A stretch of DNA of 64,000 bases from Xanthomonas sp. NCPPB 1128 (lineage in GTDB: Bacteria; Pseudomonadota; Gammaproteobacteria; Xanthomonadales; Xanthomonadaceae): contig NZ_LFME01000005.1 of assembly GCF_001043115.1 (NCBI RefSeq), positions 62,001 to 126,000 on the forward strand, written 5' to 3'. The stretch's first letter is position 1. Each line of letters begins with the position of its first letter. The notes under the pieces are model-generated. The model saw nothing but the letters and a program-made list of their open reading frames with translations, did not search any database and was not told the origin of the DNA. This document shows positions 8,963-18,721 of the stretch, one piece after another. A program made the translations under genes and the position numbers.

Positions 8963-10474
8963 CTAGATCCCGGACACTTGCGGCCGGTGCAGGCGCACCA
9001 GCCGGTTGGCGAGGTTCAGTTCCCATGGCCGGTCGTAGCGCCGGTAGCGGTAGCGCCACGCGGCCAGTGCGCTGAGGCCGCGCTTGGCCCAGCCCGGCGA
9101 GCGCTGGTCCTGGGCGGTGGGATAGCGGCAGCCGAGCACGGTGACGAAATCGCGGATGCGCTGGCGCAGCGCATCGTTGAGCCAGGGCGCATCGGCGTGG
9201 CAGGCATAGTCCACCCACTGCGGCTGCGCCCACTCCTCCGGCGTGCGCGGGAACTGCACCGGCACGCCGTGGCGGTCGAGCAAAGGTATGCTGGGGCGGC
9301 GGCCACGATCCTTCTCGTGGCGGCTGCTCTCCGGCAGCGGCGTGTACACGTAGACGATGATCTCCGACTGTGGGTTGATCCGCTTCAGTTCGCGGATGAA
9401 CTCGAAGGTCTGCTCGGTCTCGCGCTCGCTGTCCTGCGGCGGCGCAACCATGAACGACAGTTCCGGGATCACCCCGTTGCGCCGGCAAAGCTCGGCCACT
9501 TCCAGGGTCTGGTCCGGCCGCGTGCCCTTGCGGATCTCCTTGAGCATCGCCCCGCTCGGCGACTCCGCGCCGATGTAGGCCATGCGCAGGCGGCTCTTGC
9601 GCACCAGCTTCCAGGTGCTCTCGGAGAGGTTGAGCAACGCGTCAGCGCGCGCGTAGCACCACCACGGCAGTTCCAGCTTCGCCATCACCTCCAGCAGCGG
9701 GATCATGTCGGCTTCGCGGTCGAAGAAGTTGTGGTCGAAGAACTGGATCGAGTCGGCGCCCAGACCGTATTTCAGATAGCCCAGCTCGCGCTCCAGGCGT
9801 GCCGCCGTGGGCAAGGCGGTGGCGCCGCCGAACATCGCCGCCACCCCGCAGAAGGTGCAGCGGAAACGGCAGCCCAGCGCAGCCTGGTGCGAGGCGGTGC
9901 GATTGCCGAGGAAGGTGCGGCCGAGGTAGCGGCGCGGCTCGCCGAGCTTTTCGTACGGCAGCGACGGCAGCGCGTCGCCGCGCTGGAAGGCGCGGTTGCG
10001 GTTGTGCACCACGGTGCCGTCGTTCTTCCAGGACAGTCCATCGACCTGCGCCAGCGTCGGCCCCTCGCCGCGCAAGGCGGCCAGCAGTTCCGGCAAGGTG
10101 TCCTCGCCCTGCGCGCGGATCGCGTAGTCCACGTACGGCGCGGCCAACGCGGTGTCCGGGTACAGCGTGGGAAAATAGCCGCCCCAGACGATCGGCAGCG
10201 CCGGGAAGCGCGCGCGGATGGCCTGCGACAGCGCGATCGACGGCGCCAGTTGCGGCCCGCCCATCACGCTGATGCCGACCGCATCGTAGTGCTGTTCCTG
10301 CAGCGCCTGCAGGCTGCGGTCGATGAAGTCGCGGTCGACGTTGCCGTCGATGATGCGGCTGTCGCCGTGGCGGTCCAGCGCCGCCGCCAGGTTCAGCAGC
10401 GACAGCGGAAAGCGGGCGCTGGACGGCTTGGTGATGGTGGGATTGACCAGCAGCGTATTGGGTGTGGAGGACAT
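8963..10474 (-). CDS. B12-binding-domain radical SAM protein (503 aa)
   Basis: N-terminal cobalamin-binding domain with the family pattern VGISVMGGPQ, IVWGGYFPTLYPD and DYAIRAQGEDTLPEL, followed by the radical SAM cluster motif CRFRCTFC (C202, C206, C209). BchE/hpn-like radical SAM enzymes of this build methylate or rearrange unactivated carbons. Start chosen at MSSTPNTLLVNPT, where the core strand begins. It sits between a methyltransferase and two glycosyltransferases, which suggests modification of the glycan or its lipid carrier, but no substrate is evident. Compare the related enzyme at 3750-5258. Confidence 0.85.
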   Translation of the reverse strand: MSSTPNTLLVNPTITKPSSARFPLSLLNLAAALDRHGDSRIIDGNVDRDFIDRSLQALQEQHYDAVGISVMGGPQLAPSIALSQAIRARFPALPIVWGGYFPTLYPDTALAAPYVDYAIRAQGEDTLPELLAALRGEGPTLAQVDGLSWKNDGTVVHNRNRAFQRGDALPSLPYEKLGEPRRYLGRTFLGNRTASHQAALGCRFRCTFCGVAAMFGGATALPTAARLERELGYLKYGLGADSIQFFDHNFFDREADMIPLLEVMAKLELPWWCYARADALLNLSESTWKLVRKSRLRMAYIGAESPSGAMLKEIRKGTRPDQTLEVAELCRRNGVIPELSFMVAPPQDSERETEQTFEFIRELKRINPQSEIIVYVYTPLPESSRHEKDRGRRPSIPLLDRHGVPVQFPRTPEEWAQPQWVDYACHADAPWLNDALRQRIRDFVTVLGCRYPTAQDQRSPGWAKRGLSALAAWRYRYRRYDRPWELNLANRLVRLHRPQVSGI

Positions 10475-10497
10475 ACGGGGCGAACGCAGGACGGGAG

Positions 10498-11193
10498 TCA
10501 CGGCAAACGCCGCAGCCGCAGCACCAGGGCCACCGGCACCTGCAACGCAGCGGGATCGAAATGGGCGCCGGCGGGAATGTCCGCCGGGTCGAGCATCGGT
10601 TCGCTGACCGCGTCGATGGCCAACCCGAGCGCGGCGCAGGCGGCGTGCCAGTGGCTGTACAGGTGCTGGGTGTGGCGCACCGCGTAGCGCTGGCCGCCGG
10701 CCTTGAAGTCGCGGCGCCAGCCCAGCGCCGGGCCGATCGGGTGCACGTCGCTGCACAGTACCCAGCCGCCGGGCCGGGTGACGCGGCGCAGCTCGGCCAG
10801 GGCCGGCGGCAACTGCGGCAGATGCCCCAGCGCCAGCGCGCAGAGGCTCAGGTCGACGCTGGCATCGGCAAGCGGCAAAGCCTCCAGGCTGCCTTCGCGC
10901 AGCGTGTAGCGGCCGGCATCGACGTCGCCAAGTTCCTGCGCGGCGCGTGCCAGCATCTGCGGCGACAGGTCCACGCCGGTGACGTACTCGGCGCCACGCT
11001 GCAGCGCATGCAGCAGGTAGCGTCCGCTGCCGCAGCCGGCATCAAGCACGTGCTGGCCGCGCAACGAGGGTGGCAGCAAGGCCAGCATGGCGCGCTGCTC
11101 GGCCTGCATCACCGGGTTGTGTGCCTGCGCCGGGTAGCTGCCCGCCCACAGCGCGTAGGCGGCGAGCGGATCGAGGGTCGGGACGGCGCTCAT
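10498..11193 (-). CDS. Class I SAM-dependent methyltransferase (231 aa)
   Basis: The SAM-binding motif I VLDAGCGSGRYL (about residue 48), the acidic end of strand 2 VTGVDLS, and motif LSLCALALGHL identify a Methyltransf_11-type enzyme. It would methylate a small molecule or sugar; the acceptor is unknown. The start overlaps the amidohydrolase stop by 4 bases; an alternative Met lies 3 codons upstream. The gene is one of two methyltransferases bracketing the amidohydrolase. Confidence 0.85.
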   Translation of the reverse strand: MSAVPTLDPLAAYALWAGSYPAQAHNPVMQAEQRAMLALLPPSLRGQHVLDAGCGSGRYLLHALQRGAEYVTGVDLSPQMLARAAQELGDVDAGRYTLREGSLEALPLADASVDLSLCALALGHLPQLPPALAELRRVTRPGGWVLCSDVHPIGPALGWRRDFKAGGQRYAVRHTQHLYSHWHAACAALGLAIDAVSEPMLDPADIPAGAHFDPAALQVPVALVLRLRRLP

Positions 11194-12422
11194 GCGTGGC
11201 ATTCCTGCGACAGGTGCGTCAGGCGTGAACGCGGCGGTGCAACCTGGCATTCCAGGCCGGGCTCCAACGCAAGCAGCGCGGGGTCGGCCAGCTCTGCGGC
11301 CAGCAGCTTCGGCACGCCGTCCAGCGTCACCGGCACCGTATCCACGCCGGCGGCGGCGAACCACGGCGCGAAATCGGGATCGGCGATCCGCGGCCGCCCG
11401 TCGCGCACCACTGCGCGCAGTGCGCTGCGCGGCAGCCCGACCAGGCTCTGCGCCGGCGCGCCGCCACGGTCGGCGACGATCAGCAGATCGGCGTGTGCGC
11501 CCGGCGCCAGATGCCCGCGATCCGGCAAGCGCAGGATGTCGGCTGCGGCAGTCGTGACCAGGGCCAGCGCCTGGGTCGCATCCAGCCCATGGGCGGCGGC
11601 CAGGCGCAGGTCCTCGAGCAGGTCGCGGCCGCCGCTGACCCGCGCATCGCTGCCCAGCGCCAGGCGTCCAGCCGCGCTCAGGCGCTGCGGGTCGAGGGTG
11701 CGTCCGAGCAGGGTCAGGTTGCTGCTCGGGCACCACACCACCGCCGCGCCGCAGGCGAGCACGCGCGCGACGTCGTCCGCGCCCAGGCCCACCCCGTGGA
11801 TCAGCACGGTGTTGTCGGCCAGACAGCCGCGCCGGTCCAGCTCGGCGAGTTCGCCGGCGGCCACCGCGTCGGTGCCTTCGGCCAGATGGATCATCCACGG
11901 CCAGCCGGCGACGGACGCCGCGGCGAAGCTCTGCGCCAGCGGCGGCCCGTAGTCGGGACCATGCAAGGTGTAGCTCCAGCCGAAGTCGCGCAGCAGCGCC
12001 ACCGGGAAGTCGGCCGCGTCCAGCGCCGCATGCCAGGGGTCGTGATGGGCCACGCAGGTCACCCCGGCCAGCAGGTTCTTCAACCCGCCATGGCGCAGCC
12101 GCAGCGCCTTGGGCAGGGCCAGTGCGGCGGCTACCGCCGGGGTGCGGAAATGCGCGGCGAAGGCGTCGATCCAGGCGTAGCTGTTGGCGAACGGCGCGGC
12201 TTGCGGCAGCGGCGGCACCGCATTGACGTGCAGATGCTCGTGGGCGTTGATCAAGCCTGGCAGCACCAATTCCCCATGCAGATCGATGCGCAGCGCGGCC
12301 GGCGTGGCCGCCGCGCCGATGCGGCCGGCGCGCAGCGCCAGTGGGGCGTGCACCGCGCCGACGGCATGCGCGACGCGCGCACCCTCCAGGCAGATGTCGA
12401 TGGGGGCGGCAGATGCGGCCAT
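11190..12422 (-). CDS. Metal-dependent amidohydrolase (410 aa)
   Basis: Belongs to the cytosine-deaminase/chlorohydrolase branch of the amidohydrolase superfamily. Visible metal ligands are HEHLH (H61, H63), HLAEG, HGVGL and LGSDARVSG (the catalytic Asp). The N- and C-terminal segments (GRIGAAATPAALRIDLHGELVLPGLINA and HLAPGAHADLLIV) form the usual beta-sandwich. Such enzymes hydrolyse C-N bonds in nucleobases or related rings, so a free amidohydrolase inside a glycan operon is unexpected. It is placed between two methyltransferases with a 2-base gap and a 4-base overlap. Substrate unknown. Confidence 0.85.
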   Translation of the reverse strand: MAASAAPIDICLEGARVAHAVGAVHAPLALRAGRIGAAATPAALRIDLHGELVLPGLINAHEHLHVNAVPPLPQAAPFANSYAWIDAFAAHFRTPAVAAALALPKALRLRHGGLKNLLAGVTCVAHHDPWHAALDAADFPVALLRDFGWSYTLHGPDYGPPLAQSFAAASVAGWPWMIHLAEGTDAVAAGELAELDRRGCLADNTVLIHGVGLGADDVARVLACGAAVVWCPSSNLTLLGRTLDPQRLSAAGRLALGSDARVSGGRDLLEDLRLAAAHGLDATQALALVTTAAADILRLPDRGHLAPGAHADLLIVADRGGAPAQSLVGLPRSALRAVVRDGRPRIADPDFAPWFAAAGVDTVPVTLDGVPKLLAAELADPALLALEPGLECQVAPPRSRLTHLSQECHA

Positions 12423-12424
12423 GC

Positions 12425-13273
12425 TCAGCGTTTGCGCATCACGATCAGGAAGTGATCGCCCATGTCGCGCAGCAGCGGCCAGCCGCCGACGCGGTCGTCG
12501 AGGCGACCCAGCGCCTCGCGCAGGCGCGGGTGGCGCTGGTAGTGGTCGACCAGGTACGGCGGCGGCAGGCACAGGCTGAGCGCGCGGTACGACTCCAACT
12601 CGAAATGCGGCGCGAACGCGCGGTAGAACTCGCGTGGGAAGTAGTACCAGGTCCAGATCGTATGCCCGTTCATGCCCACCGCGGTGGCGCCACGCGCGGC
12701 GCGGACGGCGGCACGGCGCAGCCGCCCGCGCAACAGGTAGTGACCCAGCTCCCACGGGCACAGGCGACCGATCACCGAGAACACCAGGCGACCATCGCGG
12801 CGCAGCAGCCGCGCCCAGTGGCCGGCGACCTCGTCCAGATCCGGCGCGCAGTTGAGCGGGCCGAAGTTGGAGTACATGCCGTCGAACTCGCCGTCGAGCA
12901 GATCCAGTTGCTGGATGCCAACATGCGCCACGCTGAGCCGGCCGTGCAGGCTCGGATCCTGCGCGCGGCCGCGGGTGCGCTCGACCATCTGCGGCGACCA
13001 GTCGGTGGCCAGCACGCGGTAGCCGCGCTGGGCGAAGGCGTGCGGGTCCAGGCCGGTGCCGCAGCCCAGGTCGACCAGGCGCGAACCGACCGGCAACTGG
13101 GTGGCGACCGTGTCCCACAAGGTGGTGCGCATGCGCTGGATCAGCGCGTTGTTGCCGCGCGGGCCATCGTAGTCGGCGGCCACGCTGTCGAAGGCGCGCT
13201 GCGTGTCCAGCAATCGCACCGGATCCAGAGTGGTCGTGTGCGCCGCGGCGCCCGTCTTGCCATTCGCTGTCAC
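12425..13273 (-). CDS. Class I SAM-dependent methyltransferase (282 aa)
   Basis: Motif I LVDLGCGTGLDP, strand-2 ATDWSPQM and post-I FDGMYSNFGPLNC mark a methyltransferase. I choose a GTG start at 13273 because GGAGAGG lies 6-7 bases upstream; an ATG 16 codons earlier lacks this. The Gly-Asn segment NGHTIWTWYYFP in the C-terminal half is typical of small-molecule methyltransferases. It begins the second half of the long operon and has its own ECF-type promoter motif 63 bases upstream. Confidence 0.85.
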   Translation of the reverse strand: MTANGKTGAAAHTTTLDPVRLLDTQRAFDSVAADYDGPRGNNALIQRMRTTLWDTVATQLPVGSRLVDLGCGTGLDPHAFAQRGYRVLATDWSPQMVERTRGRAQDPSLHGRLSVAHVGIQQLDLLDGEFDGMYSNFGPLNCAPDLDEVAGHWARLLRRDGRLVFSVIGRLCPWELGHYLLRGRLRRAAVRAARGATAVGMNGHTIWTWYYFPREFYRAFAPHFELESYRALSLCLPPPYLVDHYQRHPRLREALGRLDDRVGGWPLLRDMGDHFLIVMRKR

Positions 13274-13335
13274 CTGCACCTCTCCACTGCCCTGCCCTTG
13301 TCGGAATCCGCGCATCGAGCGCGCGGGACTGCAGG

Positions 13336-13364
13336 TAGGTGCGGCTGCGGGGGCGTTTGGTTGA
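13336..13364 (-). promoter_or_regulatory. Putative internal ECF-sigma promoter
   Basis: Reading leftward: TCAACCAAAC, 10 bases, CCGCACCTA. It lies in the only sizeable gap (106 bases) of the glycan operon and ends 63 bases before the methyltransferase start. Spacing equals that of the other five copies; one base differs in each block. Confidence 0.6.
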
Positions 13365-13379
13365 ATCGGCGAGACGCCG

Positions 13380-14240
13380 TTATGCGGCGGCGTGCGCTCG
13401 TGCCGGCCGCGCCTGCCGCCGGCGCAGCGCATTGCGCGCCACCGCGGCCAGCACGCCGCCGCCGAGGCCGGCCAGCAGCGCCGCCGCAAGCACCAGCACC
13501 GGGTTGGGGAACGCCGCGCGCGGCGGCACATAGGTCTCCCAGGGCGCCGAGGTGTCGTACGTGTAGCGCGCCCCGAGCCGGCCGAGCAGATCCTCGCGCT
13601 CGGCCTTGAGGCTGCGGATCGTGTTGTTCTTCTCCGACAGCAGCAGGTTGCCGAGCAACTGCTGCTCCGTACTGCCATGGCCCTCGCGCTGCTGTTGCAG
13701 CAGGCGCTCGCGCTCGGCTTGGGTGGCCGCCAGTTCGGCAGCCAGGTCCTCCAGCCGGGCGTGCGCCTGTTGCAGCGGGCCGGCCTGGATGCGCTGGTGC
13801 AGCGCCTGCAGCTGCGCGATGGTGGCCGTGGCCAGCTGCCGTGCCTGTTGCGGCGACTGCGCGCGCAGGGTCAGCTGGATCAGGTTGGCGTACGGGTCCG
13901 GATCCAGCTTGAGACTGTCGCGGTACAGCGCGGCCTGGCGGCTGTCCAGGGCCACGCCGGCACTGCGCAGCGCCTGTTCCTGGAACTGCCGGGTCTTGAT
14001 CCGGTCGATCACCCGCTGGAACGGTTCCAGCTTGGGATCGCGCCCGGCCGGGGTCGGGCCGAATTCGCCGACCTGCACCCAGGCGGTGGCCTGCCACTGG
14101 CGGGTCGCGCCGTGCAGGAACAGCGCCGCCAACGCCAACGCCAGCAGCAGCGCCAGCAGGCACCAGCGCCATTCGCGCCGCAGGATCCGCCACAGGTCGA
14201 TCAGGTAGATTTCGTCTTGGTGCATGGCGGTGTCGGTCAT
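13380..14240 (-). CDS. Wzz-like chain-length determinant protein (286 aa)
   Basis: Shows the polysaccharide co-polymerase layout: an N-terminal membrane helix (about 27-44, LLALLLALALAALF), a long periplasmic part rich in predicted coiled coil (QAHARLEDLAAELAATQAERERLLQQQ), and a C-terminal helix (PVLVLAAALLAGLGGG). There is no tyrosine-kinase domain, so it is the Wzz or KpsE-like type rather than full Wzc. It would set the length of polymer made by the adjacent Wzy. The ATG at 14240 overlaps the Wzy stop; a Met five codons downstream is an alternative start. Confidence 0.8.
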   Translation of the reverse strand: MTDTAMHQDEIYLIDLWRILRREWRWCLLALLLALALAALFLHGATRQWQATAWVQVGEFGPTPAGRDPKLEPFQRVIDRIKTRQFQEQALRSAGVALDSRQAALYRDSLKLDPDPYANLIQLTLRAQSPQQARQLATATIAQLQALHQRIQAGPLQQAHARLEDLAAELAATQAERERLLQQQREGHGSTEQQLLGNLLLSEKNNTIRSLKAEREDLLGRLGARYTYDTSAPWETYVPPRAAFPNPVLVLAAALLAGLGGGVLAAVARNALRRRQARPARAHAAA

Positions 14241-15403
14241 GGCAGCGGGGATCTCGGGGAAACGGAAGGCAGGGCCGCAACTGGTGCGGCATCGCGGCGG
14301 TTCGGCAGCAAGGCGCTGCAGGCGTGCAGCACCAGGCACAGCGCGACGAAGCCGGCATTGGTCCAGGTGAACGCCTGCGGCGCGAACGGCGACATCACAC
14401 AGGCATAGGCGATGCGCAGGAACACCAGCAGGTTGAACAGCGCCACGCCGCGGCCGAGCAGGCGCACGCTCCACAGCAGCGCCGCGTACAGCGCCAGCAT
14501 CGCCGCCAGCGCGGCGCCGGGGCCGCCGGCCAGCAGGAACGGCAGGAACTCGGTGCCGACATTGATGTTCGGTGCATCCAGCGGGATGCCGGTGCCGGCG
14601 GTGGCGATGGAACCGCTCAGCGGCACCAGTTGATTGACCAGGAAACTGGCGTTTTCGTAGCCCTTGCTGAGCAGCGCGCCGAAGTTGTACGGACCAGCGC
14701 CGATGTACAGCAGCAGCCATTTGATGCCCTGCGGCGCAGCCCGGTACAGGTCGCCGAACGGCAGCGCCACCGACTCCAGCGAACCGGAGCGCAGCGTGCC
14801 CAGCAGCGAGAACGCGGCGGCGCCGGCGCACAGCAGCGCCAGTACCCGCTTCCACGGCAGCGGCCGTGCCGGGTCGCGGCGCAGCAAGACCAACAGGCCG
14901 ACACTGAACACCGCCGCGAATAGGCGGTTGCGGTCGATCACCAGTACCGGGAAGGCGAAGCCTGCGAGCAGCAACGCATTGCGCACGCTGCGCTCGCGCA
15001 CGCACAGCAGGCCGATCGGCGGCAGGATCCAGCACATGTTCGACACATGCCGCACGTGCGATTGCAGCGGGCTCAGGTCAGCGTAGGCAGAGGGGTTGTG
15101 CAGTAACGGGATCGGGAACAGCAGCAGGTCGAGCAGGCAGAACAGCCCCACCGCGGCGGCCAGACCCAGCGCGACGAAGGCCTCGCGGGTGCCGGCGTAC
15201 TCGCGCGCACGGAATGCCGCCAGCGGCGGCAGGCGGATGCCGAGCAGCGCATCCAGCCCCAGCGTCGCCAGCGCCACGACGGCCAGCAGTGCGATGCCGG
15301 CGAGATAGCCCGGCGGCAGGTCGAAGGTGAGCAGGGTCAGCGCGCAGCTCAGTAGCAGCGGCAGGCCCAAATACGCCGACGGCAGGCGCAGCAGGCGGCT
15401 CAT
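14237..15403 (-). CDS. Wzy-like polysaccharide polymerase (388 aa)
   Basis: A polytopic membrane protein with about ten hydrophobic segments spread over its length and a large loop (about 210-290) containing RAAPQGIKWLLLYIGAGPYNFGALL, which resembles oligosaccharide repeat-unit polymerases (O-antigen ligase/polymerase type). Wzy proteins have little sequence conservation, so the call rests on topology and on position between Wzz and a GT2 with 4-base overlaps on both sides. Confidence 0.7.
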   Translation of the reverse strand: MSRLLRLPSAYLGLPLLLSCALTLLTFDLPPGYLAGIALLAVVALATLGLDALLGIRLPPLAAFRAREYAGTREAFVALGLAAAVGLFCLLDLLLFPIPLLHNPSAYADLSPLQSHVRHVSNMCWILPPIGLLCVRERSVRNALLLAGFAFPVLVIDRNRLFAAVFSVGLLVLLRRDPARPLPWKRVLALLCAGAAAFSLLGTLRSGSLESVALPFGDLYRAAPQGIKWLLLYIGAGPYNFGALLSKGYENASFLVNQLVPLSGSIATAGTGIPLDAPNINVGTEFLPFLLAGGPGAALAAMLALYAALLWSVRLLGRGVALFNLLVFLRIAYACVMSPFAPQAFTWTNAGFVALCLVLHACSALLPNRRDAAPVAALPSVSPRSPLP

Positions 15404-16341
15404 GTGCGCTCGGCCAGCGCCGGCTGGCCGACCTGGCGCAGTCGCGCCAACAGCGATAGCCACGCATGCGCCAGCAGATGCCCGCCCAGCGCCAGCGGGC
15501 TGCGCCGCAGGAACGCGATCTTGGCGGCGATGTAGTGCGCCTGCGCGTGCAGCAGGGTGCGGCAGGCCGGATCGAACAAGCGCGCGCGGCGCAGCGCCAC
15601 CTGCCGCGACTCGGCCAGGTTGGCCAGGCGGCTGGGCAGATGCCGGGTACGGCTGGCGTTGTGGTCATGCACTCGGTAGGCGCAGACCGTCACGTCCAGG
15701 AAACCCAGCGCGTCGCGGGCGACCAGGCGCAGGAAGAAGTCCCAGTCCTCGATGCGCAGACCTTCGTCCCATTCCGCGCCCGGCTGCAGCGCGCTGCGCC
15801 GGACCAGCGCCACCGCCCCGCTCACCGCCCAATGGCGGATCACCGCGCGGCGGATGCCGGCCTCGCTCAGGTACAGGCGTTTGTCCACGCCGTGCAGGTC
15901 GCGCATGCTGCTCTGGTGCACGGTGCGGCCCTGGGTGTCGACCACGATGGCGTCGCCGATCACCGCGGCCTTGTGCGGATGCGCGCCCAGGTAGGCGACC
16001 TGCACGCCCAATCCGCCGGGCAGCAGATAGTCGTCGCTGGCGCCCAGGCGCAGGAACTCGCCGCGCGCCATCGCCACCAGGTGATTGAGTGTGGCAGCGA
16101 TGCCGAGGTTCTCGCGCGGCCAGAAGCGCACATGCAGCCGCTCGCCGTGCTGCGCGATCCAGGCGGCGATGCACGCGGCGGTGCCGTCGCTGGAGCCGTC
16201 GTCGACGATCACCAGTTCCTTGTTCGGGTACGGATCCTCCAGCACGCTGTCCAGGCAGCGCTGCACGAAGCGCGCGTGGTTGTAGGCCGGGATCAGGATC
16301 GACACCAATGGCAGCGTCGGCGGTGTGCGTGGTGCGTCCAT
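15400..16341 (-). CDS. Family 2 glycosyltransferase (313 aa)
   Basis: GT-A fold: N-terminal PLVSILIPAYNHARF, nucleotide-binding ELVIVDDGSSDGT, then LRLGASDDY (the DxD-like metal site) and the acceptor-site ED motif in RIEDWDFFLRL. It adds a sugar to the lipid-linked intermediate. TGATG overlap with the upstream flippase stop and 4-base overlap with the downstream polymerase show translational coupling. Confidence 0.9.
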   Translation of the reverse strand: MDAPRTPPTLPLVSILIPAYNHARFVQRCLDSVLEDPYPNKELVIVDDGSSDGTAACIAAWIAQHGERLHVRFWPRENLGIAATLNHLVAMARGEFLRLGASDDYLLPGGLGVQVAYLGAHPHKAAVIGDAIVVDTQGRTVHQSSMRDLHGVDKRLYLSEAGIRRAVIRHWAVSGAVALVRRSALQPGAEWDEGLRIEDWDFFLRLVARDALGFLDVTVCAYRVHDHNASRTRHLPSRLANLAESRQVALRRARLFDPACRTLLHAQAHYIAAKIAFLRRSPLALGGHLLAHAWLSLLARLRQVGQPALAERT

Positions 16342-17594
16342 CAGCCAAGTCCTCGCAGGTAGCGGCGCACCACCAGCACGTTGAACGCCAGGTACAGGGC
16401 GTAGTTGCAGGCGAACGCGTAGGCCGCGCCGATCAGCCCCGTGCGCGCGGTGAACAGCACCACCAGGCCCAGGTAGCTGGCGGCGAACAGGCATTCGGAG
16501 AACACGAACAGCCGCGTCATCGCCTTGGCCAGCATCAGGTAGGACAGCACGAAGGAGGCGATCTTGAGCACGTCGCCGAACAGCTGCGGCGCGTACAGCG
16601 GCAACGCGGCGGCGAAATCGGCCGAGAACAGCAGCTGGGTGATCCAGTCGCGGCACAGGTACACCGCCGCCGCGGCCAGGAGTACCGCCGGCAGCACGTA
16701 GCGGTAGGCACCGCGCAGTTCCTGCCACAGCGCCTGGCGCGTGTGCAGCGCCGCCAGCTTCGGCAGGTAGTAGACGTTGATGGCGGTGGTGAAGAACAGC
16801 AGGTAGGCATCGGAGACGCGGCTCACCGCCTGCCAGTAGCCGACCTGCTGCCAGCCGAGCTGGACGGCCAGATGGTCGCGCACGCCGATGTTGACCAGCA
16901 GCGGCAGTAGCGCCGAGGCCAGGGTCATCGCCGAGAACGCGGCCAGCCGCCGCACCATCGCCGGGTCGAAACGGATGCGCAGCATCTCGCGGCGGAAATA
17001 CGGACTGCGCCGCAGCGCCGGTACCCCGGCGCACAGCCAGGCCACCTGCCCCAGCACCAGCCCCAGCAGCGCGCCATACAAGCCAAGCCCATGCGCCAGG
17101 ACGGCCACCATCAGCACGCTCAGTACCGCGCCGGCGACCTGGATGAAGGCCAGCCGGCGCACGTCCATGAAGCCGTTGACCACCGCCAGGATGTAGTTGG
17201 CCAGCGCAATGCCGAGCTGCGCCACCGCCAGCACGCAGATCAGCGGCTGGTACTGCGCGTCGCCGAGCAGGCGCTCGGCGATCAGCCGGCTGCACAGCAG
17301 CGCGGCCACGCCCATCGCGACCGCGGCGACGCAGGCGTAGCCGAGAGCACTGCCGAGCAGCCGGGTCAGCGACTGCGCATCGTCGCGATACTCGGCCACG
17401 TACTTGACCACGCCGGCACCGATGCCGCCGCCGGCCACCACCGCCAGCAACGACATCAGGCTGGTGAACTGGCCGAGCCGGGCAACCCCGGCCGGGCCGG
17501 CGTACACCGCCACCAGCTTCAGCACCAGCAACGCGGACAGCAGCTTGGCCGCGGTGGCCACGCCGCTGTACATGCCGCTGCGCAGCACGTTCAT
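16341..17594 (-). CDS. Wzx-like oligosaccharide flippase (417 aa)
   Basis: A MATE/MOP-superfamily polysaccharide flippase with around a dozen hydrophobic helices. The N-terminal segment [25 protein letters not shown] and [11 protein letters not shown] resemble the WzxE (enterobacterial common antigen) branch. It would move undecaprenyl-diphosphate-linked repeat units to the periplasm. WzxE-type flippases are commonly encoded beside a WecE/FdtB-type aminotransferase, as here. Confidence 0.85.
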   Translation of the reverse strand: MNVLRSGMYSGVATAAKLLSALLVLKLVAVYAGPAGVARLGQFTSLMSLLAVVAGGGIGAGVVKYVAEYRDDAQSLTRLLGSALGYACVAAVAMGVAALLCSRLIAERLLGDAQYQPLICVLAVAQLGIALANYILAVVNGFMDVRRLAFIQVAGAVLSVLMVAVLAHGLGLYGALLGLVLGQVAWLCAGVPALRRSPYFRREMLRIRFDPAMVRRLAAFSAMTLASALLPLLVNIGVRDHLAVQLGWQQVGYWQAVSRVSDAYLLFFTTAINVYYLPKLAALHTRQALWQELRGAYRYVLPAVLLAAAAVYLCRDWITQLLFSADFAAALPLYAPQLFGDVLKIASFVLSYLMLAKAMTRLFVFSECLFAASYLGLVVLFTARTGLIGAAYAFACNYALYLAFNVLVVRRYLRGLG

Positions 17595-18721
17595 GCCGCC
17601 GCGTCACCGAAACGCTGGCAGGCGTCGATGACCTGCGCCACCGCCGCAGCGTCCAGGGTCGGGCCGATCGGCAGGCTGAGCACTTCGGCGCCGAGCCGCT
17701 CGCACAGCGGCAGCTGCAGCGTGGCCAGTTCCGGATAGGCCGGCTGGCGGTGCGGCAGCGTCGGGTAATGCACCAGGCAGTGCACGCCCTGGGCCTGCAG
17801 ATGCTGCTGAAGAGCATCGCGCTGCGCACAGCGCACCACGAACAGGTGCCAGGCATGCGCGGCCGGGTCGGCCACCTGCGGCAAGGCGATCCGCGGATGC
17901 GCGATGCCATCGAGGTAGCGCTGGGCGATCGCGCGGCGCGCCGCGATGTCGGCGTCCAGGTGGCGCAGCTTGACCCGCAACAGCGCCGCCTGCAGTTCGT
18001 CCAGGCGCGAGTTCACGCCCTGCAGCAGGTGCCGATACTTGATGTCCGAACCGTAGTTGCGCAGCGACCGCAATTGCGCCGCCAGCGCATCGTCGTCGGT
18101 GGTCACCGCGCCGCCATCGCCGAGCGCGCCCAGGTTCTTGCCAGGAAAGAAGCTGAAGCCGGCGGCATCGCCGAAGCTGCCGGCATGGCGGCCGTCGCGG
18201 CGGGCGCCATGCGCCTGCGCCGCGTCCTCGATCAACAGCAGGCCATGCTGCTCGGCGATGCCACGCAGCGCGGCCATGTCGGCGAGCTGCCCATACAGGT
18301 GCACCGCCAGGATCGCCTTGGTGCGCGGACCGATCGTGCGTTCCACCTGCGCCGGGTCCAGATTGAAGCTGGCCGCCTCCGGCTCCAGAGGCACCGGCCG
18401 CAGCCGGTTCTCGCTGATCGCCAGGAAGCTGGCGATGAAGGTATTGCCCGGAACCAATACCTCGTCGCCTTCGCGCAACCGGCCCAGTGCGCGGTAGCCG
18501 CGCAGGATCAGCGTCAGCGCGTCCATGCCATTGCCGACACCGATGGCGTGGGCGGTGCCGCAGTAGGCGGCGAACTCGCGCTCGAACGCCTCCAGTTCCT
18601 CGCCGAGCACGTACCAGCCGGAATCGATCACCCGCGCAGCAGCGGCCTTGAGCTCGTCGGCATGGCGCGCGTTGCTGGCGCGCAGGTCGAGGAACGGCAC
18701 GCTGGCCGGCGGCAGACTCAT
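17591..18721 (-). CDS. fdtB: Sugar 3-aminotransferase, DegT/DnrJ/EryC1 family (376 aa)
   Basis: PLP-dependent aminotransferase acting on a dTDP-3-keto-6-deoxyhexose. The PLP-binding Lys is in [14 protein letters not shown] (about K185) and the phosphate/ring-binding Asp is in [11 protein letters not shown]. Together with the FdtA-like isomerase and the PglD/FdtC-like acetyltransferase in the same operon it fits dTDP-3-acetamido-3,6-dideoxyhexose (Fuc3NAc or Qui3NAc) synthesis. The start has GGGAG 6-7 bases upstream and overlaps the preceding stop by 4 bases. The exact sugar configuration is not readable. Confidence 0.85.
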   Translation of the reverse strand: MSLPPASVPFLDLRASNARHADELKAAAARVIDSGWYVLGEELEAFEREFAAYCGTAHAIGVGNGMDALTLILRGYRALGRLREGDEVLVPGNTFIASFLAISENRLRPVPLEPEAASFNLDPAQVERTIGPRTKAILAVHLYGQLADMAALRGIAEQHGLLLIEDAAQAHGARRDGRHAGSFGDAAGFSFFPGKNLGALGDGGAVTTDDDALAAQLRSLRNYGSDIKYRHLLQGVNSRLDELQAALLRVKLRHLDADIAARRAIAQRYLDGIAHPRIALPQVADPAAHAWHLFVVRCAQRDALQQHLQAQGVHCLVHYPTLPHRQPAYPELATLQLPLCERLGAEVLSLPIGPTLDAAAVAQVIDACQRFGDAAA

